Shown here: in pieces, positions 51,945 through 61,309 of the stretch
How positions within the stretch are numbered: the first letter of the stretch is position 1
Layout: every line of letters starts with the position of its first letter
NCBI GenBank assembly: GCA_039024315.1
Contig: JBCCQN010000001.1
Coordinates: forward strand, 62,001 to 126,000
DNA from: JBCAWW01 sp039024315
Lineage (GTDB): Bacteria; Bacteroidota; Bacteroidia; J057
Direction: 5' to 3'
Length of the DNA stretch: 64,000 nt
Notes under the pieces: generated by a model
The model's input: the letters and a program-made list of their open reading frames with translations, nothing else
Databases searched by the model: none
What the model was told of the DNA's origin: nothing
Translations under genes and position numbers: made by a program

Positions 51945-54900
51945 ATGAAAGTTCTAAACAACATCCTGATTTATTGTCTGGTGCCACTATTTGCGTTGAG
52001 CCTAGGCTGCCAAAACAAGCGTTCCGCGAAGCGGATCCTCGTATTTAGCAAAACTGAGGGCTATCGCCATAAATCAATCGAGGCTGGACAAATGGCTTTG
52101 ATGAAACTGGGAGCAGAAAACAATATCCTAGTTGATACAACGGAAAATGCCGCTTTATTTACCGAAGAGTCTTTGGCTAAATACAGTGCCGTAGTCTTTC
52201 TCAGTACTACCCAAAATGTACTCGACTATCGCCAACAGGCGGATTTTGAACGCTATATCCAATCTGGTGGTGGATTTGTCGGGATCCATGCCGCCGCAGA
52301 TACAGAATATCACTGGCCCTGGTATGGTAAGCTAGTGGGCGCTTACTTTAAGAGCCATCCTAGTGATCCAAATGTGCTCGAAGGCAAAATGAAAGTGGTA
52401 AACAAAACCCACATCTCGACTTCTCACCTGCAGGACGAATGGGTCAGAACTGATGAGTTCTATAATTTTAAATCTATCAATCCCAATCTAAATACGCTCA
52501 TCGAGATCGATGAAAGTAGCTACGAAGGTGGCGAAAATGGGGATTTTCACCCAATGTCCTGGTATCATGATTTTGACGGTGGTCGTGCTTGGTATACCAA
52601 TTTTGGTCATACCAACGAGACTTTTGAAGAAAAAGAGTTTCTGGCCCACCTGCTTGGTGGCATCCACTATGCTATCGGTGAAAACCTAGCTTTGGATTAC
52701 AGCAAAGCTAAAACAGAGCGCGTACCTGACGATAAACGCTTTGTCATGGAGGTATTAGGGGATAATCTCAATGAGCCCGCAGAATTACACGTCCTAGACG
52801 ACGGGAAAGTACTTTTTACGGAGCGGAGAGGTAAACTCAATCTCTACGATCCTGCCTCCGGAAAGATCAAGGTCGTGGGAAAAATTGATGTGCACACCAA
52901 ATTCGAAGACGGTTTGATGGGTCTTTCTCTAGATCCAAACTTCGAACAAAATAGTTATCTGTATCTCTATTATTCACCTAAAGGAGAGGAAGCTATTCAG
53001 CATCTTTCTCGCTTCGAATTTACTGAGGGTAAATTGGATATGGGTTCTGAAAAGATCATGCTAGTAGTACCAGTACAGCGTGATGAATGCTGTCACACTG
53101 GTGGTTCTATACAGTTTGGCCCTGATGGTCTCTTGTATCTTTCCACGGGAGACGATACCAATCCATTTGAAACAGGCTATGCCCCGATCAACGAATTGCC
53201 AGGGCGTAGTCCTTGGGATGCCCAAAAGTCATCCGCCAATCCGAACGACCTAAGAGGAAAAATTTTACGAATTCGTCCTACCGCAGAAGGCTCTTATGAG
53301 ATTCCAGAGGGTAATTTGTTTCCAGCAGATGGTTCAGAAGGTCGGCCTGAGGTATATGTGATGGGTTGCCGCAATCCTTATCGGATCTCTATTGATCCCA
53401 AAACCAAGTTTTTGTATTGGGGAGAAGTAGGACCCGATGCTCGGGTAAATGGTGAGCGTGGCCCCAGAGGATATGATGAGGTCAATCAAGCACGAGAAGC
53501 GGGCTTTTTTGGTTGGCCTCTGTTTGTCGGTAATAATTATGCGTATCGAGAAGTAGATTTTGCAGATAAATCGATGGGGGACTTTTATGATGCTGCCATG
53601 CCGGTCAATAATTCTCCCAATAATACCGGCAAGCAAGCACTACCTCCCGCGCAGCCTGCTTTTATTTGGTATCCATACGTGAGCTCTCCTGAATTTCCGA
53701 TTGTCGGAGAGGGAGGTCGTAATGCGATGGCTGGCCCTGTTTTTTATCACGATCTATTTGAAGGTACTGAAAGTCAGTTTCCCGCTTACTATGATGGTAA
53801 GCTCTTTATCTATGACTTCATGCGGGATTGGATTTTTGCGGTTACGATGGAAGAAAATGGTGATTTGGAAAAAATCGAACCCTTCTTGCCAGAGCTCGAA
53901 TTGTCAAGTCCAGTCGATATGGAGTTTGGTCCAGATGGTGCCTTGTATATACTCGAATATGGGACGCGCTGGTTTGCCAAAAACAAGGATGCTCGTCTGA
54001 TTAGAATTGACTATAAAGCCGGCAACCGTGCTCCTAAGGCAGAGATCATGGCCGATAAGCAGATAGGAGCAGCGCCATTGACGGTCAAGTTTTCGGCGGA
54101 GCAATCCTTTGATTATGATGAAGGAGACGCTTTAAGCTACAACTGGACGTTCCCCGCAGGGGCAAAAGCCAAAGGGATAGAAGCCAGTCATACTTTTGAG
54201 GAGCCTGGTATCTATGAGGTAAGTTTGCAAGTGAGTGATGAGGAGGGCGCCCGTGGCGAACGCTCAATCGAGATCCAAGTCGGCAATGATCCCCCGCAGA
54301 TCAAGGCACAATTGCAAGGTAGTAAAACCTTTTTCTGGCGCGAGAAACCTGTGCCGTACGCTATTGATGTGGTAGATCGGGAAGATGGGAGCTTGAGTGA
54401 AGGTAGCTTGGCCGAGGGTGCCGTCGCGATCTCCTTTAACTATCTCAACAATAGTAAAGATCGCACTATAGAAGCCCAAGATCATGCTGCTCTAGCTAAT
54501 GCAAGCTTAATTGCTGCAGGCAAAGAGTTAATTGGCGAATATGGCTGTATCGCCTGCCATGCAGTCGAAAAAACCATCGTTGGCCCTAGCTATCAGGACG
54601 TATCGGAAAAATACCAAGATCGAGAAGATAAGGTCGAATATATTATCGGTAAAATTATCAATGGCGGTAATGGTGTCTGGGGGGCTAATGCTATGCCCGC
54701 CCAAGCCCAAGTTTCTGAAGCTGATGCCGAAAAGATGGCCATTTATCTGCTCTCCATAGCAAATAATGAGCCCTTGCCACCAAGTCTCGATCCTAAGGGT
54801 ACGCTCACTTTCAATGAACATCAAGGCCTCGGCCAAGGCAGCTCCTATACCTTACAAATTTCCTATCAAGATAATGGCGGAGATGGAATAGGTCCTTTAG

Positions 54901-55325
54901 AAGCTTATGAAAGCTACACCTTGCGTTCACCGGAGGTGTCTCTCACAGAATTGGACTTAGCGGCTAGCAAGCATTTCGATATATGGACCAAACGCCCTGA
55001 AAATATCCGTTATGCCTCCTTGCGTTCAAATGGAGTCGCGATGGTTCCCAATTTTGACTTGAGTCAAATTTCGGCTTTGAGCCTTCGCTACTACAACGCT
55101 TTCGCGTCTGCCAAACTGGAAATCAGAATAGATGCTGCCGATGGGCCTGTTTTGGCTACCTTGAGTCCTGGAAAAGTTAATGATAATCTCAAAACTCAAA
55201 AGTTCAATATAGCCAGCACAGAAGGCATCCATGACTTATATTTGGTAGTAAGTGATGCGGGTGGCGCAGAAGGAAATGCGGAAGTGTTTGGCCTGCAATG
55301 GCTTTATGTCCACCCACCTGAGTAA
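51945..55325 (+). CDS. ThuA / PQQ-type sugar dehydrogenase / PKD / cytochrome c fusion lipoprotein
   Basis: A 1126-residue lipoprotein (FALSLGC). Order: ThuA-like amidotransferase-fold domain (about 29-245: ILVFSKTEGYRHKSIEAG, GGGFVGIHAAADTEYHWPWY); glucose/sorbosone dehydrogenase beta-propeller (about 265-700: GLMGLSLDPNFEQNSYLYLY, GSIQFGPDGLLYLSTGDDTN, GDFYDAAMPVNNS); PKD domain (about 700-790: FSAEQSFDYDEGDALSYNWT); cytochrome c with CIACH at 868-872; and a C-terminal beta-sandwich of CBM6 type. The design suggests surface oxidation of a sugar with electrons passed to the tethered heme. ThuA and TIM-barrel neighbours are associated with keto-sugar metabolism. A palindrome-like copy at 52015-52035 lies in the signal region, and another with a CCCC stem at 54149-54163. 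Confidence 0.9.
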   Translation: MKVLNNILIYCLVPLFALSLGCQNKRSAKRILVFSKTEGYRHKSIEAGQMALMKLGAENNILVDTTENAALFTEESLAKYSAVVFLSTTQNVLDYRQQADFERYIQSGGGFVGIHAAADTEYHWPWYGKLVGAYFKSHPSDPNVLEGKMKVVNKTHISTSHLQDEWVRTDEFYNFKSINPNLNTLIEIDESSYEGGENGDFHPMSWYHDFDGGRAWYTNFGHTNETFEEKEFLAHLLGGIHYAIGENLALDYSKAKTERVPDDKRFVMEVLGDNLNEPAELHVLDDGKVLFTERRGKLNLYDPASGKIKVVGKIDVHTKFEDGLMGLSLDPNFEQNSYLYLYYSPKGEEAIQHLSRFEFTEGKLDMGSEKIMLVVPVQRDECCHTGGSIQFGPDGLLYLSTGDDTNPFETGYAPINELPGRSPWDAQKSSANPNDLRGKILRIRPTAEGSYEIPEGNLFPADGSEGRPEVYVMGCRNPYRISIDPKTKFLYWGEVGPDARVNGERGPRGYDEVNQAREAGFFGWPLFVGNNYAYREVDFADKSMGDFYDAAMPVNNSPNNTGKQALPPAQPAFIWYPYVSSPEFPIVGEGGRNAMAGPVFYHDLFEGTESQFPAYYDGKLFIYDFMRDWIFAVTMEENGDLEKIEPFLPELELSSPVDMEFGPDGALYILEYGTRWFAKNKDARLIRIDYKAGNRAPKAEIMADKQIGAAPLTVKFSAEQSFDYDEGDALSYNWTFPAGAKAKGIEASHTFEEPGIYEVSLQVSDEEGARGERSIEIQVGNDPPQIKAQLQGSKTFFWREKPVPYAIDVVDREDGSLSEGSLAEGAVAISFNYLNNSKDRTIEAQDHAALANASLIAAGKELIGEYGCIACHAVEKTIVGPSYQDVSEKYQDREDKVEYIIGKIINGGNGVWGANAMPAQAQVSEADAEKMAIYLLSIANNEPLPPSLDPKGTLTFNEHQGLGQGSSYTLQISYQDNGGDGIGPLEAYESYTLRSPEVSLTELDLAASKHFDIWTKRPENIRYASLRSNGVAMVPNFDLSQISALSLRYYNAFASAKLEIRIDAADGPVLATLSPGKVNDNLKTQKFNIASTEGIHDLYLVVSDAGGAEGNAEVFGLQWLYVHPPE
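52015..52035 (-). repeat. Palindrome-like copy at the lipoprotein N-terminus
   Basis: ACAAGCGTTCCGC-GAA-GCGGA on the plus strand. It encodes NKRSAKR immediately after the lipidated Cys of the ThuA fusion, i.e. in a linker that tolerates change. Confidence 0.6.
54149..54163. repeat. Palindrome-like copy with CCCC stem inside the ThuA fusion
   Basis: GTTCCCC-GCA-GGGGC resembles the family with all stem pairs changed to C-G. It codes for TFPAGAK in the PKD domain. The AACG part of the tail is present on the opposite strand. Confidence 0.35.
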
Positions 55326-55359
55326 ATAGATTTCGATTTTTTTTGAATAAACTACTACT

Positions 55360-56328
55360 ATGAAAAGAAGAAAATTTTTAGAGAATGGCGCCTTAGCTGG
55401 AACAGGCCTAGTACTTAGCCCTTGGCTGCTTAATAGCTGCGCCAGTGAAAATACGGCTGATACCGAAACGAAGGCTGCGGAAATGAGTACGGCGGCTGAT
55501 GCTGGCGAAATGTTTTTTAGCATTTCCCTGGCGGAATGGTCCCTTCATAAAGCGCTATTTGAAGGTAAAATCACCAATCTCGACTTTCCCGCCATTACCA
55601 AAAATGAATTTGGTATCGACGCGGTTGAATATGTAAATCAGTTTTTTAAGGATAAAGCAGAAGACAAAGTCTATTTGCAGGACCTTAAAACCCGCGCAGA
55701 CGACAATGGGGTAAAGTCTCTACTCATCATGATCGATGGAGAAGGAGGCCTTGGGGCTATTGATGATGCCGAACGTGCAAAGGCCGTAGAAAATCACTAC
55801 AAATGGGTAGAAGCGGCTCAGTATCTGGGTTGTCATTCTATTCGTGTCAATGCCTACGGTCAGGCTACCGCAGATGAAGTCAGCGCAGCCGCAGTGGATG
55901 CATTGGGAAGCCTCGCCACTTTTGCCCAAGATTATAATATCAATATCATTGTCGAAAATCATGGCGGCTATTCCTCCAATGGAGATTGGATGAGCAACGT
56001 CATCCAGTCCGTCAATATGCCTAACTGTGGGATGTTGCCTGATTTTGGTAACTTCATTATCAATCGGGATACGGGTGAGTCCTATGATCGTTACCGCGGG
56101 GTCGAGCAGTTCATGCCTTACGCTAAGGGGGTAAGCGCCAAGAGCCATAACTTTGATGAGAATGGCGATGAAACAGCTACCGATTATCGCAAGATGCTCC
56201 AAATCGTCAAGAATGCGGGTTATACTGGCTACATAGGGATCGAATATGAAGGCAGTGAAATGGACGAATATGCGGGGGTACACGCTACCAAAGACCTATT
56301 GATGAAAATTGGGGCTGAGCTAAGCTGA
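55360..56328 (+). CDS. Sugar phosphate isomerase/epimerase-like TIM-barrel lipoprotein
   Basis: A 322-residue protein with a Tat-like signal (KRRKFLENG, twin Arg) ending in a lipobox (LLNSC), so it is probably folded before export and lipid-anchored. The TIM barrel (about 50-320) belongs to the AP-endonuclease-2/xylose-isomerase-like group (FGIDAVEYVNQFF, CHSIRVNAYGQ, IIVENHGGYSSNGDW, MLPDFGNF, YIGIEYEG). Metal-binding Glu, His and Asp residues are visible in VENHGG and PDFGNF. Such exported isomerase-like proteins are often linked to ThuA and sugar oxidation genes, exactly its neighbours here. Confidence 0.88.
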   Translation: MKRRKFLENGALAGTGLVLSPWLLNSCASENTADTETKAAEMSTAADAGEMFFSISLAEWSLHKALFEGKITNLDFPAITKNEFGIDAVEYVNQFFKDKAEDKVYLQDLKTRADDNGVKSLLIMIDGEGGLGAIDDAERAKAVENHYKWVEAAQYLGCHSIRVNAYGQATADEVSAAAVDALGSLATFAQDYNINIIVENHGGYSSNGDWMSNVIQSVNMPNCGMLPDFGNFIINRDTGESYDRYRGVEQFMPYAKGVSAKSHNFDENGDETATDYRKMLQIVKNAGYTGYIGIEYEGSEMDEYAGVHATKDLLMKIGAELS

Positions 56329-56465
56329 GACCCAAGGACCTTGGGTGTGATTTGATAAAAAGTAGAAAGTATGGAGGATAAAATAGACAGACAAATAGCT
56401 TCTTTGAAGCTAACTGCTCTTTTGAAAGCTGTCTTTATTCCTGCTACTTTTGTCTCAATACTTAG

Positions 56466-56495
56466 AATTAGGATAGACTTCGGTTTATCCTAATT
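56466..56495 (+). terminator. Intrinsic terminator with TTCG tetraloop
   Basis: AATTAGGATAGAC-TTCG-GTTTATCCTAATT: a 13-base stem (one G-T) closed by C(TTCG)G, an especially stable loop, followed by TTAATT. It ends the 49-56.3 kb group about 138 bases after the isomerase stop. Confidence 0.8.
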
Positions 56496-56557
56496 TTAAT
56501 TAGGGGATGCCTGTTCCCGCTTGTATTATTAGCAGTAGTCAAAAATCAACTTTGTTT

Positions 56558-58951
56558 ATGCTTTATAGAGCTTTCCTCTCTTTTTTTATTCTGTCTTCTT
56601 TTTGTTTTAGCCTGCTAGCGCAGAACGCTTCTCTCAATATGGTGGAAGTGGGCAACTTACCCTACAATTCTATACTCAATGATATCTGGGCTTATGTGGA
56701 TGCTCAGGGCAATGAGTATGCGCTCGTAGGGGCAGTTGATGGGGTTTCTATCGTCAGTCTAAGCGATCCTGCTAATCCTGTAGAATTGCAGTTTTTGCCA
56801 GGAGTAAACTCTACTTGGCGAGACCTCAAAACTTTTGGTGATTACGCCTATGTCAGTAATGAATCCGCCGATGGGCTAAGGATCATTGACCTCAGCACCT
56901 TGCCCGCTACGGTTGCCTACAAAGATACCGTGATGGAGGGCATCAGTACGATCCATAATCTTTGGGTGTCCCAAGGGATTTTGTTTGTGCTAGGACCTGA
57001 TAATTTTAATGGTGGGGCAGCGATGTATGACCTCAATGCCAATCCTTGGGTACCGAGCTTTTTGGGAGCCTATGATGCTCGCTATGTGCATGATCTCTAT
57101 GGCCGTAACGATACTGTTTATGCCGCCGAGATCAATAGTGGTACCCTCACTATCTTGGATATCTCCAATCCGGCTACTCCTGTCCAATTGGGATCCCGTA
57201 GTTATCAAAATTCTTTTACTCATAATCTTTGGCTCAATGATGCGGGTAATGTTTGTTTTAGCACGGATGAATTAGCTGAAGCCTACATTTATGCGTGGGA
57301 AGTTTCAGATCCTAGCAATATCCAGCAGCTAGACCGTATTCGCTCTAGTCTAAGCAATGGTCAAGCCATCCCGCACAATACACACGTCCTCAACGACTAC
57401 TTGGTAACCTCATACTATCGCGACGGAATCAATATTGTAGATGGCTCTCGGCCTCATAATTTGATTGAAGTTGGATATTATGATACTAGTCCCGCCTTGC
57501 AAGGCGATGGTTTTAATGGTTCTTGGGGGGCTTATCCGTTCCTGCCTTCGGGCTTAGTGTTGGCCAGCGATATGGAAAATGGACTTTTTGTCCTACAAGC
57601 CAACTATTTGAGAGGTTGCTACCTAGAAGGCAATATAACCGATGCTAATTCTGGCGCTCCCATTGCCAACGCTAGCATTACCATCAATGGAATCAATCTC
57701 GAAGAACTTTCGATGACCAATGGTGATTATGCGATGGGGACTGTGCAAGACGGGAATTATAGCGTGACTTATTCGCGCTTGGGCTACATTCCTCAAACTC
57801 GAAATGTATTATTAGAAAATGGAGTACTGACGATCGAAAATGTGGCCCTAGACCCTTTGCAAAAAGTCAGCATGAACATAAATATAAGCGACGCTACGAA
57901 CTCCGATCCAGTTGCTGATGCACAGATTCTATTTTTTGATCCGGCTACAGGGCAGTTGATTTCGGACTACCTCACCGATGCTAACGGTCAGGCAGTAGAC
58001 AACGATATATTTGCCGTAACCTATCTTGCCTATGTAGCCCGCTGGGGTTATCAAACGATTGAATCCTTGGTGACGGTAGATCCCAATAATCCAGTAGTAA
58101 ACTTGGCCTTAGAGCCGGGCTATTATGATGATTTCTTAGTTGATTTTAATTGGACCCTACTCGGGAACACCAGCTCGGGAACTTGGGCAAGAGGAGAACC
58201 TAATGGTACGAGTGCTTTTGGCCAAGATTTTAATCCTGATTTTGATGTAGATACTGATTTTGGTGAAAATGCCTATGTTACGGGTAATGGCGGCGGCGGT
58301 CTGCTTGATGACGAAGTGGACGGAGGCCTAACTGTATTGCAGACGCCTGTTATTGATCTGAGCGATTACAGTGACCCCATCCTAAATTTTCAATATTGGT
58401 TCGTCAATTTAAATCTGAACACAGCTGCTGCTGGAGATGATTTTTTGCGAGTAGAACTAAGCGATGGCCCTAATTCAGTTACGCTGGTTGAATACACCGA
58501 TGCACTCAATAATTTCTGGACTCAGAGCGATAGTTTTCATTTGAAAAATTTCCTACCGCTTAGCAACCAAATGTTTGTCCGATTTATCACCCAAGATATT
58601 GGTGATCCGACTTTGGTAGAAGCGGCCATCGATGTTTTTTCTATTACCGAAGGCGATACAAGTTCTGCCGTCAATACAGCAATTGAAGCGCAGCTCATTG
58701 GAGAAGAACGTTTTTCCGTATTTCCCAATCCTGCCGATGGGCAATTCTATTTACAATATGATCTACCCGCCGAGTCTTCTCAATGGAGCATCCATTTAGA
58801 AAACCTGCAGGGGCAGGTGGTTCTTACCCAAAGACTAAAGGCTTACGAAGGTACCCAAACGATCAATCCTGACTTAAGTGGTGGGCTGTATATGCTTGTA
58901 TTGAAGGAAAATGGCCAGAATAGAGCCGTGAGGAAAATTTGGCTACAGTGA
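56558..58951 (+). CDS. T9SS-sorted protein with LVIVD-type propeller repeats
   Basis: A 797-residue secreted protein: signal peptide (1-22, LLAQNA). An N-terminal beta-propeller of choice-of-anchor-B/LVIVD type follows (about 30-350: GVSIVSLSDPANPVEL, LRIIDLSTLPATV, LTILDISNPATPVQL), then carboxypeptidase-regulatory-like repeats (about 360-530) and a beta-sandwich (about 545-710). The C-terminal type A sorting domain (last 75 residues: FSVFPNPADGQFYLQYDL, LSGGLYMLVLKENG) directs export by the type IX system and anchoring to the surface. ATG 56558 gives the signal peptide; the frame is open to 56507. The palindrome-like word CTGC-TAGCGCAG-AACGCTT lies in the signal region (56612-56630). Confidence 0.88.
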   Translation: MLYRAFLSFFILSSFCFSLLAQNASLNMVEVGNLPYNSILNDIWAYVDAQGNEYALVGAVDGVSIVSLSDPANPVELQFLPGVNSTWRDLKTFGDYAYVSNESADGLRIIDLSTLPATVAYKDTVMEGISTIHNLWVSQGILFVLGPDNFNGGAAMYDLNANPWVPSFLGAYDARYVHDLYGRNDTVYAAEINSGTLTILDISNPATPVQLGSRSYQNSFTHNLWLNDAGNVCFSTDELAEAYIYAWEVSDPSNIQQLDRIRSSLSNGQAIPHNTHVLNDYLVTSYYRDGINIVDGSRPHNLIEVGYYDTSPALQGDGFNGSWGAYPFLPSGLVLASDMENGLFVLQANYLRGCYLEGNITDANSGAPIANASITINGINLEELSMTNGDYAMGTVQDGNYSVTYSRLGYIPQTRNVLLENGVLTIENVALDPLQKVSMNINISDATNSDPVADAQILFFDPATGQLISDYLTDANGQAVDNDIFAVTYLAYVARWGYQTIESLVTVDPNNPVVNLALEPGYYDDFLVDFNWTLLGNTSSGTWARGEPNGTSAFGQDFNPDFDVDTDFGENAYVTGNGGGGLLDDEVDGGLTVLQTPVIDLSDYSDPILNFQYWFVNLNLNTAAAGDDFLRVELSDGPNSVTLVEYTDALNNFWTQSDSFHLKNFLPLSNQMFVRFITQDIGDPTLVEAAIDVFSITEGDTSSAVNTAIEAQLIGEERFSVFPNPADGQFYLQYDLPAESSQWSIHLENLQGQVVLTQRLKAYEGTQTINPDLSGGLYMLVLKENGQNRAVRKIWLQ

Positions 58952-58972
58952 TGAAATAGTCAGAATTTCCAC

Positions 58973-58980
58973 TATTTTTG
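58973..58980 (+). promoter_or_regulatory. Candidate -7 box before the M23-fold gene
   Basis: TATTTTTG matches TAnnTTTG and contains the first in-frame TTG (58978), which is one reason to prefer the GTG at 59035 as start. Confidence 0.35.
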
Positions 58981-59034
58981 CATAGAAATATTCCTATCAA
59001 AGGAAAAAACTACCTCTTAGAAAGAAATTGTTCT

Positions 59035-60303
59035 GTGCGAATTTGGTTTTATCTATTGGCACTCGCCCACCTTGGTGTCGGTTTCCTTGCATGTAATCAA
59101 GCTGAAAAGAAACAAGTAAACCGCGCTGACATGCGTCTTACGATCCCCCAAATATTGCGACTTTCACAAGAGCAGTATGGGATAAACGTGGATTCTAGTC
59201 AAGTACTGCAAGCCAACTTTAGCGAGAACCAATATCTAAGAGATGTCCTTTCGGAACATGCTGTTTCTCCTGCCACTATTGAAGAAATCGCCCAAAAATC
59301 TGCTGCTGTATTTGATGTTCGACTAATGCGGGCGGGCAAACCTTATACCATCATCAAAAGTAAAGCAGACAAGGTTGATTATTTCATTTATGAAAAAAAT
59401 GAAGCCGATTTTGTGGTGATCGAATTGAGAGATAGTGTCAGAATTTATACAGGTCGGAAAACGGTCGATCGTAAATTAGGGGAAATAAGCGGTACCATTG
59501 AATCCTCCTTATTTGAAGAGTTTGAGAAACAAGGCGCTGATGTGCGCATCGTTAGGCAATTAGAAGAGGTATTTGGATGGGCGATTGATTTTCACGATCT
59601 CAAAAAAGGAGACCGTTTTGAAATTCTTTTTCAAGAAGAATTTGTAAACGGCATTTCCATGCATAATTATCAAATTCAAGCGGCCAGTATTGAGCAGGAT
59701 GGTGAAAAGTTTTGGGCCTTCCGGTACCCTGCTCAGGGAGATTCGAGTCAATACTTTGATGAAAACGGCCGTTCATTGCGCAATGCCTTTTTGAAATCTC
59801 CCCTGAGTTATCCAGATGTTGAAAGACCTGATGCAGAAGAGCAGCCTTCCCCAAAGCTCATTTCCACTCGTAAATCTCATTTAGGGGTCCACTACCAAGC
59901 AGATAAAGGGACTGAGGTCTATGCGATGGCAAATGGAGAAGTGATCGTAAAGACTCGCCGACCAAGACAGGGAAACGTTCTGAGAATCAGACATCTACAA
60001 GGATATGAAAGCCAGTATGAACATTTAGATGGTTTTGCGGAGGGATTGCGAAACGGTAGTAAGGTGAAACAGGGAGACCTCATTGGCTATGTTGGGCGCA
60101 CTGGCTCGGTGCAACGGACTCAACTATGCCTAAGAATGTGGAAGAATAACAAAGAAGTACGTCCCCTAGAAGTAGATCTACCTCAATCAGAAACGCTCAG
60201 TGGAGAAGCATTAGAAGCGTTCCGCAAAGCGAAAAAACAACTAGAGAAGAGTCTAGAGCGCCTCCAGAAGACGGCTCCCAGCCAGACGCTTGCGACGCAT
60301 TAA
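59035..60303 (+). CDS. Degenerate M23 (LytM)-domain lipoprotein, probably non-catalytic
   Basis: A 422-residue lipoprotein: from the GTG at 59035 the product begins (M)RIWFYLLALAHLGVGFLAC, a good lipoprotein signal; the longer frame from TTG 58978 has no signal. The N-terminal half is OapA/LysM-like linker. The LytM fold (about 270-385) keeps HLGVHYQADKGTEV and SQYEHLDGF, but the zinc ligands are lost: the Asp of HxGxDY is His, and the HxH motif is QLC (TQLCLRMW). It should therefore be a regulator of a partner amidase, like EnvC or NlpD, rather than an endopeptidase. The tail is Lys-rich and helical. A palindrome-like copy sits in the tail. Confidence 0.83.
   Translation: MRIWFYLLALAHLGVGFLACNQAEKKQVNRADMRLTIPQILRLSQEQYGINVDSSQVLQANFSENQYLRDVLSEHAVSPATIEEIAQKSAAVFDVRLMRAGKPYTIIKSKADKVDYFIYEKNEADFVVIELRDSVRIYTGRKTVDRKLGEISGTIESSLFEEFEKQGADVRIVRQLEEVFGWAIDFHDLKKGDRFEILFQEEFVNGISMHNYQIQAASIEQDGEKFWAFRYPAQGDSSQYFDENGRSLRNAFLKSPLSYPDVERPDAEEQPSPKLISTRKSHLGVHYQADKGTEVYAMANGEVIVKTRRPRQGNVLRIRHLQGYESQYEHLDGFAEGLRNGSKVKQGDLIGYVGRTGSVQRTQLCLRMWKNNKEVRPLEVDLPQSETLSGEALEAFRKAKKQLEKSLERLQKTAPSQTLATH
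60215..60234 (-). repeat. Palindrome-like copy inside the M23-fold gene
   Basis: GAAGCGTTCCGC-AAA-GCGAAAA on the plus strand; stem partly kept. Codes for EAFRKAKK in the charged C-terminal tail. Confidence 0.4.
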
Positions 60304-60668
60304 GTAATAAAATAGTAATCACAAAGTACAAAGTATAGGTAAAGAGTATTCAGTACAGAGACAAAAGCCCCGCTGGACCATACTGCCCCATTTTCCTAGG
60401 TCTTAATACTGGATACTATTGTCCAAGTACTTATTTTACGCCATCGCTATGATTATTCCATTATTAGCTGCAAATTCGCGGTCTAATTGGAAAATGCTTA
60501 TCAAATATTGCTACGAAATCGCAGCAGTTAGGGGTAAATGTTGGATTATTGAAACAATAAAATTTTTCTTCCAATTCGTTTTCTGTTGGTTTAATTCTAT
60601 ATTTAGTAGAGCTCGTTCTTTTTACACATTAAGGAAAATAAATATTTCTGCCATTCAAAAAGTATCCT
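60304..60668 (+). other. Intergenic region with 7-base-period repeat
   Basis: A 365-base gap. At 60321-60357 GTA recurs at 60326, 60333, 60339, 60346 and 60353 (spacing 7, 6, 7, 7). A frame at 60419-60706 starts with TTG, has no family features, and overlaps the next gene, so I do not call it. The region 60385-60434 repeats loosely near 62440-62478 (TACTGGATACTATTGTCC versus TACTGAACGCTCTTGTCT). Confidence 0.5.
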
Positions 60669-61193
60669 ATGAAGCAGATTTTTACCTTGATTTTCCTGTG
60701 TTGTAGCCTAAGTTTCCTAGAGGGACAAAACAATTTGTTTGTGCCATTTGGGCAGACAACTGAACAGGTAAAAAACTTCCTTTATGCCAAAGAATATGTT
60801 ACGGCAGTACAGGAAGATGATTCTTTGCATAGTGTGCGCGCTTATTTAGACAAGAATAAGCACGTCGAGTATGCCTTCGAAAATGGAGCGCTATATGCGA
60901 CTACGGTTACTCGTAATTACGCAGAAAAGAGAGCTGCTGCCACTGTACAGAAAAATTGCATGGAATATATGCAAGTTATTAGTCGAGGCTCCGTGAGTAT
61001 CACGACTAACGAGAATGTAACTTGCTATACGGCCATTACTGATTCTCGCATTATTAAACTATTTGTCCGTCTTCATAAAAAGGGATCAACTTTGACCCTG
61101 ACTGCTGTTAGTAGACATTATGGACCAATGGTGTTGGATGATAATTTCCACTATGAGGTAGAGTTACTACAAGAGAAATTCATCTCCAATTAA
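60669..61193 (+). CDS. Exported protein of unknown function
   Basis: A 174-residue protein with signal peptide (MKQIFTLIFLCCSLSFLEGQ). The mature part is mixed alpha/beta with paired Cys (KNCMEYMQV and VTCYTAITD) that could form a disulfide. No family recognised. It follows a repeat-containing gap and is ended by a strong hairpin (61225-61263), so it is probably a single-gene unit. Confidence 0.75.
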   Translation: MKQIFTLIFLCCSLSFLEGQNNLFVPFGQTTEQVKNFLYAKEYVTAVQEDDSLHSVRAYLDKNKHVEYAFENGALYATTVTRNYAEKRAAATVQKNCMEYMQVISRGSVSITTNENVTCYTAITDSRIIKLFVRLHKKGSTLTLTAVSRHYGPMVLDDNFHYEVELLQEKFISN

Positions 61194-61224
61194 GATAACA
61201 GACCTTTTTGCATTTCTATGCAAG

Positions 61225-61263
61225 ATAGGAGGCTTGAAAAAGTGAATTTTTCGGGCCTCCTAT
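61225..61263 (+). terminator. Intrinsic terminator with nested stem
   Basis: ATAGGAGGC and GCCTCCTAT form the outer stem; GAAAAA and TTTTTC pair inside it; TTTGTTT follows. It lies 32 bases after the stop at 61193. Confidence 0.85.
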
Positions 61264-61309
61264 TTTGTTTAAAGGTATTTTTAAAAGGGAATTTTAGCTA
61301 ATTTCAACC

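Noticed and set aside
58978..59034. TTG start of the M23-fold lipoprotein
   Set aside because: It overlaps a promoter-like TATTTTTG, and the extra 19 residues hide an otherwise good lipoprotein signal starting at GTG 59035.
60419..60706. 95-residue frame between the M23-fold gene and the next exported protein
   Set aside because: It starts with TTG, overlaps the start of the following gene, has an odd aromatic-rich composition, and has no recognisable domain or leader.
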